This document shows positions 25,022-33,859 of a stretch of DNA of 64,000 nucleotides, piece by piece; position 1 is the stretch's first letter; each line of letters opens with the position of its first letter. Position numbers and translations under genes: made by a program. Origin of the DNA: JASGDC01 sp047608145 (GTDB taxonomy: Bacteria > Actinomycetota > Actinomycetes > Actinomycetales > Micrococcaceae); contig JASGDC010000021.1 of NCBI GenBank assembly GCA_047608145.1, positions 62,001-126,000 of the forward strand. The letters run 5' to 3'. Under the pieces are notes generated by a model that was not told the origin of the DNA, did not search any database, and was given only the letters and a program-made list of their open reading frames with translations.

Positions 25022-25481
25022 CTAATCTGTAATAACGAAAAAGTCTTGTCTGCTAGGTGAGCTACTAGATAATTTCAAAATAGTCTTACCTTGAAGATAG
25101 TGATTCATAATGACACTAGTTGCTTCGATTCCGTCAGCTCTTTCGCCTGCAGAGACTCCGTTGCCAAGTTGACCTTGAACATCGCGTCCCCAAGAGTATA
25201 GTAAGTTATCACTAGTCAAAATTAATCTAGCAATTTCTGGCGTTGTCATTGCAGAAATAGTTTTACCTGCTAATGCACCAGTTATATTGACAAATTTTAA
25301 TTACACGATCATCGCTTGCTGCATAAGTTGGAACTGTTGTATTAGTGGCCACTACTGGCACTGACCTAGCAGTACCTTTCTTAAATCTTCTTCTTGAAAC
25401 ACCGCCCGAACGCTGTTCATCCAGCGTAAGTATTATATATTTTCTTGTATCACAAAACCCTCTTAAAATATCTGAAAACAC
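25022..25481 (-). pseudogene. Tat-exported single-RCC1-repeat protein, one frameshift
   Basis: The N-terminal part carries a near-perfect Tat motif S-R-R-R-F-K-K followed by S-V-P-V-V and a P-T-Y-A-A-S cleavage region. It then enters V-I-K and stops. Removing one base from the A4 run (complement of 25295-25298) restores F-V-N-I-T-G-A-L-A-G-K-T-I-S-A-M and an RCC1 blade L-L-Y-S-W-G-R-D-V-Q-G-Q-L-G-N-G. The end (N-H-Y-L-Q-G-K-T-I ... F-V-I-T-D) matches the end of the pseudogene at 31511-32162. Complete RCC1 proteins have about seven blades; this has one. Function unknown. Related to the Tat-signal exported protein at 55742. Confidence 0.7.
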
Positions 25482-25598
25482 AAAATCCTATTTTAGTAAG
25501 CACCTATACCCTATGGTTTTCATGAGCGACACTTTATTTATTAAATTATTAATCTTATAATATGGAAACTTTTTTCAAAGTTAAATATTTATGTATGA

Positions 25599-25628
25599 AA
25601 AAAGAACTCAATTATCTGAGTTCTTTTT
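25599..25628 (-). terminator. Terminator of the gltA-MBL operon
   Basis: 12-bp stem AAAAAGAACTCA (25599-25610) with TGAGTTCTTTTT (25617-25628), 6-nt loop. On the minus strand the T-run trails the stem, 14 bp after the MBL gene stop. Confidence 0.8.
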
Positions 25629-25641
25629 AAATTATCTTTGC

Positions 25642-26253
25642 CTACAACTCAGCCGTTTCACCTGGCATCAAGTGTTTATAAGTAATACCAAAGTCCTTAG
25701 TCTGGTATTCTAAGTGAGTTCTGGTAAATCCTAAACCTGCATCAGTTAATAAAGAATCATGAATGTTATATGCAAATTCTGGTTTAACAGCGATTGCGAA
25801 GTCAATTACTTCCGAAGCTTTAGACCAGGGAGCATGCATCGGTACAAATAAATGTTTAATCTTTGCTGGTGGGACAGTGAATGAATCACCAGGTACATAG
25901 ATATAATCATTGATTAGGTATGCATTATTGCGAATTACTGGAATTTTTGGATGAATCAAGGCATGCTGGCCACCAAAAACTTCAATATTAAAGCCTAGAA
26001 TTTCAGTCTTATCACTAGGCTTTAATGCATCTACGCCCTCAATTGACTCAGGACCATAGATTGGAAGTTTATTATTTTTCAAAACTTCTGGATCAATATG
26101 ATCAGGATGCTCATGAGTTAACAAAATTGCATCAGCATTAGCTAAGGCTTTGTCTGTTTCCGAAAAATTACCAGGATCAATAACTAATTTCTTACCTTCA
26201 GCTTCTAAAGTAATACAAGCATGAGTGTACTTAGTTAATTTAATCTTAGTCAT
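25642..26253 (-). CDS. MBL-fold (UlaG-like) metal-dependent hydrolase
   Basis: A 203-residue metallo-beta-lactamase-fold protein with the metal motif L-T-H-E-H-P-D-H (HxHxDH) at about residues 46-53 and later ligands V-P-G-D-S-F and M-H-A-P-W. The N-terminal T-K-Y-T-H-A-C-I-T-L is typical of the UlaG/YtkL branch. ATG 26253 overlaps the gltA end by 8 bp, so it is probably translated by coupling. Substrate unknown. I rejected the upstream in-frame GTG because it lies well inside gltA. Confidence 0.85.
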   Translation of the reverse strand: MTKIKLTKYTHACITLEAEGKKLVIDPGNFSETDKALANADAILLTHEHPDHIDPEVLKNNKLPIYGPESIEGVDALKPSDKTEILGFNIEVFGGQHALIHPKIPVIRNNAYLINDYIYVPGDSFTVPPAKIKHLFVPMHAPWSKASEVIDFAIAVKPEFAYNIHDSLLTDAGLGFTRTHLEYQTKDFGITYKHLMPGETAEL

Positions 26254-27520
26254 GCTTTGGATACTCCAAGTCTTTATCGCCAATATAAACTTGACGTGGG
26301 CGACCAATCTTAGTTTCTTTATCAGCTACCATCTCTGCCCATTGTGCAATCCAGCCTGGCATACGACCAACAGCAAATAAGATTGTGAAATAGTGTTCTG
26401 GGAAACCCATTGACTGATAGATTAGACCTGAATAGAAATCAACATTTGGATATAATTTACGAGACTTAAAATAGTCATCTTCTAATGCAGTAGCTTCAAG
26501 TTCTTGCGCTAATTCAAGTAACTCATCTTTAGTTTCTGACTTACCTAGGACAGTATCAGCAGTGCTTTTAACGATTTTTGCACGTGGGTCATAGTTTTTA
26601 TAAACTCGGTGTCCAAAGCCCATTAGCTTAACACCTTCTTCTTTATTTTTAACTTTAGTTAAAAACTCATCAATTGAATCACCAGAATTATGAATCTGGT
26701 GCAACATTGAAAGGACTGCTTCGTTTGCCCCACCATGCAATGGGCCGTAAAGTGCATTAATTCCAGCAGAAATAGAAGCAAAAAGGTTAGTTTCAGCAGA
26801 ACCTACTAGTCTTACTGTAGATGTTGAACAGTTTTGCTCATGATCCGCATGCAATAGTAGCAATGTATCTAGAGCTTTAACCTTATCAGCATCTAATTCT
26901 TCTTCACTGCCAAAGCACATATTATAAAAGTTTTCAGTAAATGTATCATAAGGCGTATCGTTGATTGGTTTTTCCCCTTGGATGTGGCGCAAAATTCTAG
27001 CTGCTAACACAGGAACTTGAGCTAGCATCGCAATAGCAATATCTCTTAAGTCTTTACCATCACGGGCATTCACTTTTTCACCATAGTGAGTGGCCAAAAC
27101 TGAAACAGCAGCAGAAAGCATTGGCATTGGATGGCTTTCTTGAGGCATTGTAGCAAAGAATGAATCTAATTCTTCAGGGATGTGCATCTGTTTAACTACA
27201 GCCGCTTCAAACTCTTCGCGTTCTTTTTTGCTAGGTAACTTTCCAGTAACTAGTAAGTATGAAACCTCAATATAATCTGAATTTTCGGCTAGCTGTTCAA
27301 TAGGATAACCACGGTACTGTAAAATTCCTTTATCACCATCAATAAAAGTAACTGAAGACTTACAAGAAGCAGTGTTCATAAACCCAACATCATAAGTAAT
27401 TGAACCAGTTTGTTTTAACAATGGTCCAATATTAATACCTGAAGATCCTTTAGTTGCCTTTTCGATAGGAAATTCTAATTCATTACCATCAATGTTTAAT
27501 TTTGCTGTTTTGTTAGCCAC
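26246..27520 (-). CDS. gltA: Citrate synthase
   Basis: Type I/II citrate synthase (424 aa), the TCA entry enzyme condensing oxaloacetate and acetyl-CoA. The active-site regions are L-H-A-D-H-E-Q-N-C-S-T-S (His), G-P-L-H-G-G-A-N-E (His) and G-F-G-H-R-V-Y-K-N-Y-D-P-R-A (Asp/Arg). GTG start with a very strong GAGGAGG. It heads a two-gene unit with the MBL hydrolase, closed by a terminator. Confidence 0.96.
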   Translation of the reverse strand: MANKTAKLNIDGNELEFPIEKATKGSSGINIGPLLKQTGSITYDVGFMNTASCKSSVTFIDGDKGILQYRGYPIEQLAENSDYIEVSYLLVTGKLPSKKEREEFEAAVVKQMHIPEELDSFFATMPQESHPMPMLSAAVSVLATHYGEKVNARDGKDLRDIAIAMLAQVPVLAARILRHIQGEKPINDTPYDTFTENFYNMCFGSEEELDADKVKALDTLLLLHADHEQNCSTSTVRLVGSAETNLFASISAGINALYGPLHGGANEAVLSMLHQIHNSGDSIDEFLTKVKNKEEGVKLMGFGHRVYKNYDPRAKIVKSTADTVLGKSETKDELLELAQELEATALEDDYFKSRKLYPNVDFYSGLIYQSMGFPEHYFTILFAVGRMPGWIAQWAEMVADKETKIGRPRQVYIGDKDLEYPKHD

Positions 27521-27574
27521 GCGACCTCCTCATTGAAATGCCAATATACTAAATACAGGATAACAGGTTAGGCG

Positions 27575-28693
27575 TTATTCTGCGTAATAAGTAGTTAGGC
27601 GTTTAGCTGCTTGTTTAATTTTATCTGTTTGTTCAGTTATTGCGACACGTACATATTCACTCTTAGCTGCACCATAGAAATCCCCTGGGCCAGCAATGAT
27701 ACCTAGCTTTGCAAAATCGCCTAGCGTATCCCAACAATCTTTACCTTTAGTCGCCCATAAGTATAATCCTGCATCAGAATCTTTAATCTTAAAGCCGGAT
27801 TTTTCTAATGCATCTTTTAGAATGTTACGACGTTCACGATAAATATCTTTTTGCTCTTGTACGTGTTTGTCATCACCCAGTGCAGTAATCATTGCATATT
27901 GAATTGGAGTAGGGACAATCATCCCAGCATGCTTACGCGTATTGATTAGATTGGCTATTAATTCCGAATCCCCAGCTACATATGAAGTTCTATAGCCAGC
28001 TAGGTTAGATTGCTTTGATAGTGAATATACACATAGTAAATTTTCGTTAGATTCACCAGCAATATCCGAATCTAATAAGCAAGGGATAATTTTATCTTCC
28101 CATTCATTCCAGCCAAGTTCAGCATAGCATTCGTCAGAAGCCACGATTGCATCGTGCTTCCGAGCCCAATCGACAACTTCACGAATTTCCTCGTGAGTTA
28201 GAACTTTGCCATTTGGATTACCTGGTGAATTTAACCAAATTAGCTTAGTATTTTTAGGATATTCAGTAATTAAATCAGCGGCAAAACCTTTACAACCAGC
28301 AATTTGTGCACCCATATCATAAGTCGGATAAGCTTCTGCTGGATAAACAACTACATCGTCACTCTCAAGTCCTAGCAACGTAGGCAACCAAGCAATAAAC
28401 TCTTTTGAGCCTACAGCCGGCATAATATCTTGTGGGTCGAGGTTTGGCACATTTCGACGACGAGCAAACCATGCAGCTATTGCTTCGCGAAGCTCTTGCA
28501 TGCCATGAGTTGTAGGATACCCATGCGCATCAGTATGATTAGCTAATGCTTCTTGGATTAATTTAGGAGTTGGATCTACTGGAGTACCAATAGATAGATC
28601 GACAACGCCGTCAGGATGTTGTTTTGCTTGTTTTTGATAAGTTGCCAGAGTTTCCCATGGGTAATCAGGCAACTGTAAACCGAAATTTGTCAT
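27575..28693 (-). CDS. dapC: Succinyldiaminopimelate transaminase (DapC-type aminotransferase)
   Basis: PLP fold-type I aminotransferase (372 aa) of the actinobacterial DapC group, acting in the lysine/diaminopimelate route. The PLP Lys is in Y-S-L-S-K-Q-S-N-L-A-G-Y-R. Substrate-side motifs include S-P-G-N-P-N-G and D-E-C-Y-A-E-L-G-W. The fdxA-dapC order is conserved in Actinobacteria and supports the name. It starts 5 bp after the fdxA stop. dapA, dapB and dapF are elsewhere in the window. Confidence 0.9.
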   Translation of the reverse strand: MTNFGLQLPDYPWETLATYQKQAKQHPDGVVDLSIGTPVDPTPKLIQEALANHTDAHGYPTTHGMQELREAIAAWFARRRNVPNLDPQDIMPAVGSKEFIAWLPTLLGLESDDVVVYPAEAYPTYDMGAQIAGCKGFAADLITEYPKNTKLIWLNSPGNPNGKVLTHEEIREVVDWARKHDAIVASDECYAELGWNEWEDKIIPCLLDSDIAGESNENLLCVYSLSKQSNLAGYRTSYVAGDSELIANLINTRKHAGMIVPTPIQYAMITALGDDKHVQEQKDIYRERRNILKDALEKSGFKIKDSDAGLYLWATKGKDCWDTLGDFAKLGIIAGPGDFYGAAKSEYVRVAITEQTDKIKQAAKRLTTYYAE

Positions 28694-28698
28694 TTAAT

Positions 28699-29022
28699 TT
28701 AGTCCTGATTTTGAGATGGTAAAGCTGTTACAAGTGGGTGGTCTATGCCCATGTTTCCAAGTTTTGCGGCACCTCCTGGTGAACCGATTTCTTCAAAGAA
28801 GTCTACGTTTACGTTGTAGTAATCAGCCCACTGTTCTGGAACATCATCTTCATAATAGATTGCTTCTACAGGACACACAGGTTCACACGCACCACAGTCA
28901 ACACATTCTTCAGGATGAATGTATAGCGATCGTTCACCTTCGTAGATACAATCTACGGGACACTCTTCGATGCAAGCTAAATCTTTTACGTCTACACAAG
29001 GTTGAGCAATGATATAAGTCAT
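28699..29022 (-). CDS. fdxA: Seven-iron ferredoxin FdxA
   Basis: A 107-residue electron carrier. The N-terminal cluster region has C-V-D-V-K-D-L-A-C-I-E-E-C-P-V-D-C, as in 3Fe-4S/4Fe-4S ferredoxins. The second is C-V-D-C-G-A-C-E-P-V-C-P. The C-terminal extension (D-F-F-E-E-I-G-S-P-G-G-A) is typical of actinobacterial FdxA. TAAAAT with a 6-nt gap precedes ATG and there is no Shine-Dalgarno sequence, so a leaderless fdxA-dapC transcript is likely. Confidence 0.93.
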   Translation of the reverse strand: MTYIIAQPCVDVKDLACIEECPVDCIYEGERSLYIHPEECVDCGACEPVCPVEAIYYEDDVPEQWADYYNVNVDFFEEIGSPGGAAKLGNMGIDHPLVTALPSQNQD

Positions 29023-29026
29023 AACT

Positions 29027-29431
29027 TTATTTTAAACCTTCCAGTGGATTTGGGTAAACCCGTTTTGGGTGTTGTTTAGGTTTTTGTTTTCTAATAAATA
29101 AGAAAGCAATAAAAATACATATTGGTAACCCAAAAATCCAGAAATATGATTGTAGATCACCTGGGATAACAGTGGAGCTTCCTGGGAAAAACAACATGAG
29201 TAAAGTGCCAGCGATCATGCCAAATCCCATCAATAAGAAACTTTTAATACTTTCTGTTACGTTATGCCACCAAACTAATGTAGATATTACGAAAACAAAA
29301 CCGAGAAGTAATCCGACTGGAATGAGATGAATCATTGCTATATGAGTAGCCGTTCCCAAAAACCCAGCAAGTAGACCTAAGAATAAACTTAAGAAAACTT
29401 CTAAAAAATTCTCAGTTTTGTTGTTTTGCAT
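29027..29431 (-). CDS. Four-TM membrane protein (DUF6113-like)
   Basis: A 134-residue protein with four hydrophobic helices (about residues 10-28, 35-52, 65-82, 92-112) and a basic Lys/Pro-rich cytoplasmic tail. Genes of this sort lie between typA and fdxA in many Actinobacteria; I associate the family with DUF6113, from memory. Its ATG overlaps the typA stop by one base. Function unknown. Confidence 0.7.
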   Translation of the reverse strand: MQNNKTENFLEVFLSLFLGLLAGFLGTATHIAMIHLIPVGLLLGFVFVISTLVWWHNVTESIKSFLLMGFGMIAGTLLMLFFPGSSTVIPGDLQSYFWIFGLPICIFIAFLFIRKQKPKQHPKRVYPNPLEGLK

Positions 29432-31344
29432 TATTTTGCTCGTTTGTTCTTTGCTGCTGCACGCTTACGTAGGTTTGGATCAAGTTCAACTTTACGAATA
29501 CGAATATTCTCAGGCGTAATTTCTACACATTCGTCTTCACGTGCAAACTCAAGGCTTTCTTCTAATGAAAGTTTTTTAGGTGGTGTTAGACGTTCTAATT
29601 CATCACCAGTAGCAGAACGCATGTTAGTAAGTTTTTTCTCACGCACAATATTGATATCCATGTCATCGGAACGGTTACCTTCGCCTACGACCATGCCTTC
29701 ATACACTTCTTGTGTTGGTTCCACAAAGAAAGTTCCACGGTCAGCAAGGTTAATAAGGGCATAAGGGGTAACTACACCAGCACGATCCGAAATTAATGAA
29801 CCTGAAGTACGAGTAGTAATCGGACCAAACCATGGCTCGTAACCAGCAGAAATTGCGTTAGCAATACCAGTACCACGAGTTTCAGTTAAGAATGAGGTAC
29901 GGAAACCAATTAATCCACGAGCTGGTACGATAAATTCCATACGTACCCAACCAGAGCCATGGTTAGACATAGTTTCCATACGACCTTTGCGAGCTGCAAG
30001 AAGTTGAGTCACTGAACCTAAGAACTCTTCTGGTACGTCAATAGTCATATGCTCAATTGGCTCATGCCTTTTACCATCAATTTCTTTGGTAACTACTTGT
30101 GGCTTACCAACAGTTAATTCATAACCTTCACGACGCATTTGCTCTACTAAAATTGCTAGAGCTAGCTCACCACGGCCTTGAACTTCCCATGCATCTGGAC
30201 GGTCAGTAGGAAGTACTTTAATAGATACGTTACCGATAAGTTCGCGATCTAAACGGTCCTTTACCTGACGTGCAGTAACCTTAGCACCTTTAACTTTTCC
30301 AGCTAATGGTGAGGTGTTGATACCAACAGTCATTGAGATTGCAGGATCATCAACTTTAATAAGTGGTAGTGGTTGTGGGTTTTCTGGGTCAGTAAGTGTT
30401 TCACCAATAGTGATATCTTCGATACCTGCAACAGCTACAATGTCACCAGGTCCAGCTTCTTTTGCTGGCACGCGGTCAAGTGCCTTTGTCATCAGCAATT
30501 CAGAAATACGTACATTCTTCATTTCACCATTTTGGCGAGCCCAAGCAACTGTTTGTCCTTTTTTCAAAGTACCTTGGTGTATACGTAACAAAGCCAGACG
30601 ACCTAAGAAAGGTGAAGCGTCAAGGTTAGTAACATGAGCTTGCAATACAGCACCTGGGTTATAGGTAGGCGCTGGAATATGCTCCAAAATTGATTCAAAT
30701 AGTGGCTCTAAATTATCATTCTCAGGTTCTGTACCATCTGCTGGCTGCTCCAAAGAAGCTTTACCTGCACGAGCAGCCGCAAAGACCACTGGTACATCAA
30801 GCACAGCATCAAGATCTAAGTCTGGAACTTCGTCAGCAAGGTCACCTGCAAGACCTAATAATAAGTCTTGAGAGTCAGAAACTACGTCATCAATACGTGC
30901 ATCTTGGCGGTCAGTTTTATTAACTACCAAAATCACTGGAAGTTTTGCAGCTAAAGCTTTACGTAATACGAAACGAGTTTGTGGAAGTGGACCTTCAGAA
31001 GAATCAACTAGTAGTACCACGCCATCAACCATTGACAGTCCACGTTCTACTTCGCCACCAAAGTCAGCGTGTCCTGGCGTATCAATAACGTTAATAGTTA
31101 CTGTTTCACCTTTTGCTGCTGGCCCAGAATAAGCAACAGCAGTATTTTTAGCTAGGATAGTAATCCCCTTTTCACGCTCTAATTCACCTGAGTCCATTAC
31201 TCGATCATCAACTTCACCGTGTTCGGAAAATGAATTAGTTTGTTTTAACATAGCATCTACTAAAGTAGTTTTACCGTGGTCCACGTGGGCTACGATTGCT
31301 ACGTTTCTTAAGTCTTTTCTTTGTGTTGTATTTTCTGCGCTCAT
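29431..31344 (-). CDS. typA: Ribosome-associated GTPase TypA/BipA
   Basis: Translational GTPase (637 aa) related to EF-G that acts in 50S assembly and stress adaptation. G1 is H-V-D-H-G-K-T-T-L, G2 lies in E-K-G-I-T-I-L-A-K-N-T, G3 is D-T-P-G-H-A-D-F-G-G-E and G4 is N-K-T-D. The BipA-specific C-terminal domain contains G-R-M-E-T-M-S-N and E-E-F-L-G-S-V-T-Q-L-L. Length is normal. The first gene of a unit with the membrane protein. Confidence 0.96.
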   Translation of the reverse strand: MSAENTTQRKDLRNVAIVAHVDHGKTTLVDAMLKQTNSFSEHGEVDDRVMDSGELEREKGITILAKNTAVAYSGPAAKGETVTINVIDTPGHADFGGEVERGLSMVDGVVLLVDSSEGPLPQTRFVLRKALAAKLPVILVVNKTDRQDARIDDVVSDSQDLLLGLAGDLADEVPDLDLDAVLDVPVVFAAARAGKASLEQPADGTEPENDNLEPLFESILEHIPAPTYNPGAVLQAHVTNLDASPFLGRLALLRIHQGTLKKGQTVAWARQNGEMKNVRISELLMTKALDRVPAKEAGPGDIVAVAGIEDITIGETLTDPENPQPLPLIKVDDPAISMTVGINTSPLAGKVKGAKVTARQVKDRLDRELIGNVSIKVLPTDRPDAWEVQGRGELALAILVEQMRREGYELTVGKPQVVTKEIDGKRHEPIEHMTIDVPEEFLGSVTQLLAARKGRMETMSNHGSGWVRMEFIVPARGLIGFRTSFLTETRGTGIANAISAGYEPWFGPITTRTSGSLISDRAGVVTPYALINLADRGTFFVEPTQEVYEGMVVGEGNRSDDMDINIVREKKLTNMRSATGDELERLTPPKKLSLEESLEFAREDECVEITPENIRIRKVELDPNLRKRAAAKNKRAK

Positions 31345-31510
31345 ATATAAAGTAAAATTTCCTAATTAGATTAACGCCTGAAAGGCAAGATAGTATCTGT
31401 GTTATTCTACCGCAATTAAATCTTAAAAGTAATTTATCTAGCGAACTATTTGTAATGCTTATGTATTTAAGTCACAAAGCGTTTAGATATTTCATTTTTA
31501 GGACATTATT

Positions 31511-32162
31511 ATGACTTACGCTGATGAATAGCGTTCAATAAGAAGTTTAGTGAAAAGCACTGCTTGGTCGGTGCCAGTGGTTGCTGCTGCGACAGCGTTC
31601 CAGCTTATGCGGCAAGCCCTGAGGAATACCATATTGAATTCACTACTGTACCTATTATTGATAGTGTTGGTATGAAGTTATTGATAGTGTTGGTATGAAG
31701 TTTTCACAAACAGTTGTAACTGTTACGAAAAATGGGCAACCAGTTCCAAGTAGGACAGTAACAGTTACACTCTCTGGTGATTCTTATTTCTATAAATTGG
31801 TGGGCAAGAGGTTCAAGCAGCAACACTTACTCTTAGTAATGGAATCGCAACTTTTGGTGACTTTGGTTCTGAGATTTCCAGCTTTTACTAATACCCCTAC
31901 AACTAATGACGGAGCACTTAGCGCTTATGCAAAATATAATGAAGCTCCTGGTGTAGTGAACATGCTATTGCTTTGACTTCAGATCGTGATGTTTACACTT
32001 GAGGTTTTAACTCTAACGGTCACCTAGGTATTGATAGCACTGAACCAGTAGTTTCTGCCCCTGCATTTAGTAGTAAGTAATCATGCTTTGCAAGGGAAGA
32101 CTATTCAGCACATTAGTGACCCAGTAGCCAATAGCGAACTTCTCTATATAATTACTAACTAA
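31511..32162 (+). pseudogene. Heavily decayed Tat-exported Ig-like/RCC1 protein gene
   Basis: Starts ATG 31511, TAG at 31529. Then comes a Tat signal whose twin Arg is now I-R (S-I-R-S-L-V-K, from AGA to ATA) followed by W-S-V-P-V-V-A-A-A. A frame change leads to P-A-Y-A-A-S. A 23-bp tandem duplication (31655-31700) shifts the frame. The Ig-like region reads V-T-V-T-L-S-G-D-S-Y-F-Y and A-T-L-T-L-S-N-G-I-A-T-F-G. The RCC1 blade is D-R-D-V-Y-T-stop-G-F-N-S-N-G-H-L-G (TGG to TGA). The tail N-H-A-L-Q-G-K-T-I ... Y-I-I-T-N ends at TAA 32162. At least six lesions. Clear paralogue of 25022-25481 and, in its Ig-like part, of 55742-57311. Confidence 0.75.
31655..31700 (+). repeat. 23-bp perfect tandem duplication inactivating the pseudogene
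   Basis: TTATTGATAGTGTTGGTATG plus AAG occurs twice head-to-tail (31655-31677, 31678-31700). Removing one copy restores I-I-D-S-V-G-M-K-F-S-Q-T-V-V in one frame, so the duplication is a causal lesion. Confidence 0.9.
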
Positions 32163-32244
32163 TACCTAGTTAATTTCTATTGTTGTTGCATAACTTTGGC
32201 GGTAAAATTTTAAGTAACTATTTTTAAATACTTAGGAGATTTTT

Positions 32245-33288
32245 GTGGCTAAAGCTTATGTAATGAAGAGCCCAACTGGTAAATTTACCCAAATGACTAT
32301 CAAACGCCGTGAGGTCGAGCCTGATGATGTAGCAATTGATATTGAATATTGTGGTCTTTGCCATTCAGATGTGCACACTGTACGTAGTGAATGGGGAGAT
32401 TGTAATTACCCAATGGCGCCAGGACATGAAATTGTTGGTACTGTACGAGAAGTTGGTAAAAATGTTACTAACTTTAAACCAGGTGACAAAGTTGGCGTAG
32501 GCTGTATGGTTGATTCTTGCCGTGAGTGTGATTATTGTAAAGATGGCCGCCAGCAGTTCTGCGAAAAAGGTTCAGTAGGAACTTACGATAAAAAAGATTA
32601 CTGGCACAATGATGAGATTACTCAAGGTGGCTACACATCAGATATCGTAGTACATCAAGATTTTGTATTGCGTATTCCAAACGGAATGGACTTAGCTAGT
32701 GCAGCACCATTATTATGTGCAGGTATTACTACATACTCTCCGCTAAATCATTGGAATGTAGGTCCAGACAGTAAGGTCGCTGTTGTTGGTCTTGGCGGCC
32801 TAGGACACATGGCAGTGAAGATTGCTCATGCTATGGAAGCTGAAGTAACTGTATTTACTAGGACAGATGCGAAGGCGGAAGATGCAAAGAAGCTTGGCGC
32901 TGATAAAGTAATCATCTCTTCCGATGAGGAGCAAATGAAAGCTGCTACTCGTACTTTTGACTTAATCATCGATGCAGTTTCAGCAACTCATGACTTAAAC
33001 CCTTACCTAAATGCATTAGCTGTTGAAGGCACTTTAGTCTTGCTAGGTATTCCAGAGACTCCACATCCAAATATTGCTCATCGTTTATTGCTTGGTAAGC
33101 GTGCTAGTCTTTCTGCTTCACCTATTGGCGGTATTAAAGAAACTCAAGAAATGTTAGATTTTTGTGCAGAACACAACATTGCAGCAGATATTGAAATGGT
33201 TAAACCTCAAGAACTTGACGAAGCTTATGAGCGGATGGTTGCTGGTGATGTTAGGTACCGTTTCGTACTAGATAGTTCTATACTTTAA
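32245..33288 (+). CDS. Zinc-dependent alcohol dehydrogenase, cinnamyl-alcohol/YahK type
   Basis: NADP-type medium-chain dehydrogenase (347 aa). Catalytic zinc ligands lie in C-G-L-C-H-S-D-V-H and G-H-E-I-V-G. The structural zinc lobe is C-R-E-C-D-Y-C-K-D-G-R-Q-Q-F-C. The Rossmann turn is G-L-G-G-L-G-H-M. Closest in pattern to broad-range aldehyde reductases (YahK/YjgB). GTG start with AGGAGA upstream. It is followed 12 bp later by a HIT gene. Confidence 0.9.
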   Translation: MAKAYVMKSPTGKFTQMTIKRREVEPDDVAIDIEYCGLCHSDVHTVRSEWGDCNYPMAPGHEIVGTVREVGKNVTNFKPGDKVGVGCMVDSCRECDYCKDGRQQFCEKGSVGTYDKKDYWHNDEITQGGYTSDIVVHQDFVLRIPNGMDLASAAPLLCAGITTYSPLNHWNVGPDSKVAVVGLGGLGHMAVKIAHAMEAEVTVFTRTDAKAEDAKKLGADKVIISSDEEQMKAATRTFDLIIDAVSATHDLNPYLNALAVEGTLVLLGIPETPHPNIAHRLLLGKRASLSASPIGGIKETQEMLDFCAEHNIAADIEMVKPQELDEAYERMVAGDVRYRFVLDSSIL

Positions 33289-33300
33289 AGGATAGGGAAA

Positions 33301-33696
33301 ATGGCGACATTATTTACCAAAATTATTAACGGTGAAATTCCTGGAAACTTTATTTATAAAGATGATGTTTGTGTAGCATTTTTAACTATTGAACCGCAGA
33401 CAGATGGACATGCAATGGTGGTACCTCGTGAAGAAGTAAATCATTGGACAGATCTTGAGGCAAAGACCTTAGGCCATTTGATGGAGGTTGCGAAAAAAGT
33501 TGGTAAAGCGCAAAAGGAAATTTGGAACCCGACTCGTATTGGCATTATGATTGAAGGCTATGGTGTACCTCATGTGCATGTACATGTTTGGCCTACTTGG
33601 TCGCCAGCGGATTTTGATGCAAATAATGTGGATAAAAATCCAGATTTTGACCAACTAAAAGAAAATGCTGATAAGCTGACAGCAGCTTTGCAATAA
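33301..33696 (+). CDS. HIT family (histidine triad) nucleotide-binding protein
   Basis: A 131-residue HIT protein with the triad H-V-H-V-H-V-W-P near residue 100 and F-T-K-I-I-N-G-E-I-P at the N-terminus. HIT enzymes hydrolyse nucleoside phosphoramidates or dinucleotides. A Gly-rich strand (G-I-M-I-E-G-Y-G-V-P) leads into the triad. Shine-Dalgarno AAAGGATAGGG. It ends in a strong terminator. Confidence 0.92.
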   Translation: MATLFTKIINGEIPGNFIYKDDVCVAFLTIEPQTDGHAMVVPREEVNHWTDLEAKTLGHLMEVAKKVGKAQKEIWNPTRIGIMIEGYGVPHVHVHVWPTWSPADFDANNVDKNPDFDQLKENADKLTAALQ

Positions 33697-33715
33697 AAGT
33701 AAAGACAAACACTAA

Positions 33716-33748
33716 AATGAGGCTTAGCTAAATACTAAGCCTCATTTT
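33716..33748. terminator. Rho-independent terminator after the HIT gene
   Basis: Perfect 12-bp stem AATGAGGCTTAG (33716-33727) with CTAAGCCTCATT (33735-33746), 7-nt loop, then TT. Confidence 0.85.
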
Positions 33749-33773
33749 ATATGTTCTAAGTTTTGTATAACTT

Positions 33774-33839
33774 ATTTTCTTAGTAAAACCCTATTTTCTT
33801 TCCGTAGATGAGGTGGAAATGTAGTTTTACTAAGAAAAT
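33774..33839. repeat. 16-bp inverted repeat with 34-nt loop downstream of nagA
   Basis: ATTTTCTTAGTAAAAC (33774-33789) and its exact complement (33824-33839). The loop contains a further TTTCC/GGAAA pairing. It lies between convergent HIT and nagA units. It may terminate nagA on the minus strand or be a small mobile relic; no target-site duplication is evident. Confidence 0.6.
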
Positions 33840-33859
33840 GCGAAGAGTATAGCAAAGTC

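Noticed and set aside
33774..33839. Miniature inverted-repeat transposable element
   Set aside because: The 16-bp arms are perfect, but there is no target-site duplication and no second full copy in the window. A terminator role for nagA is equally likely.
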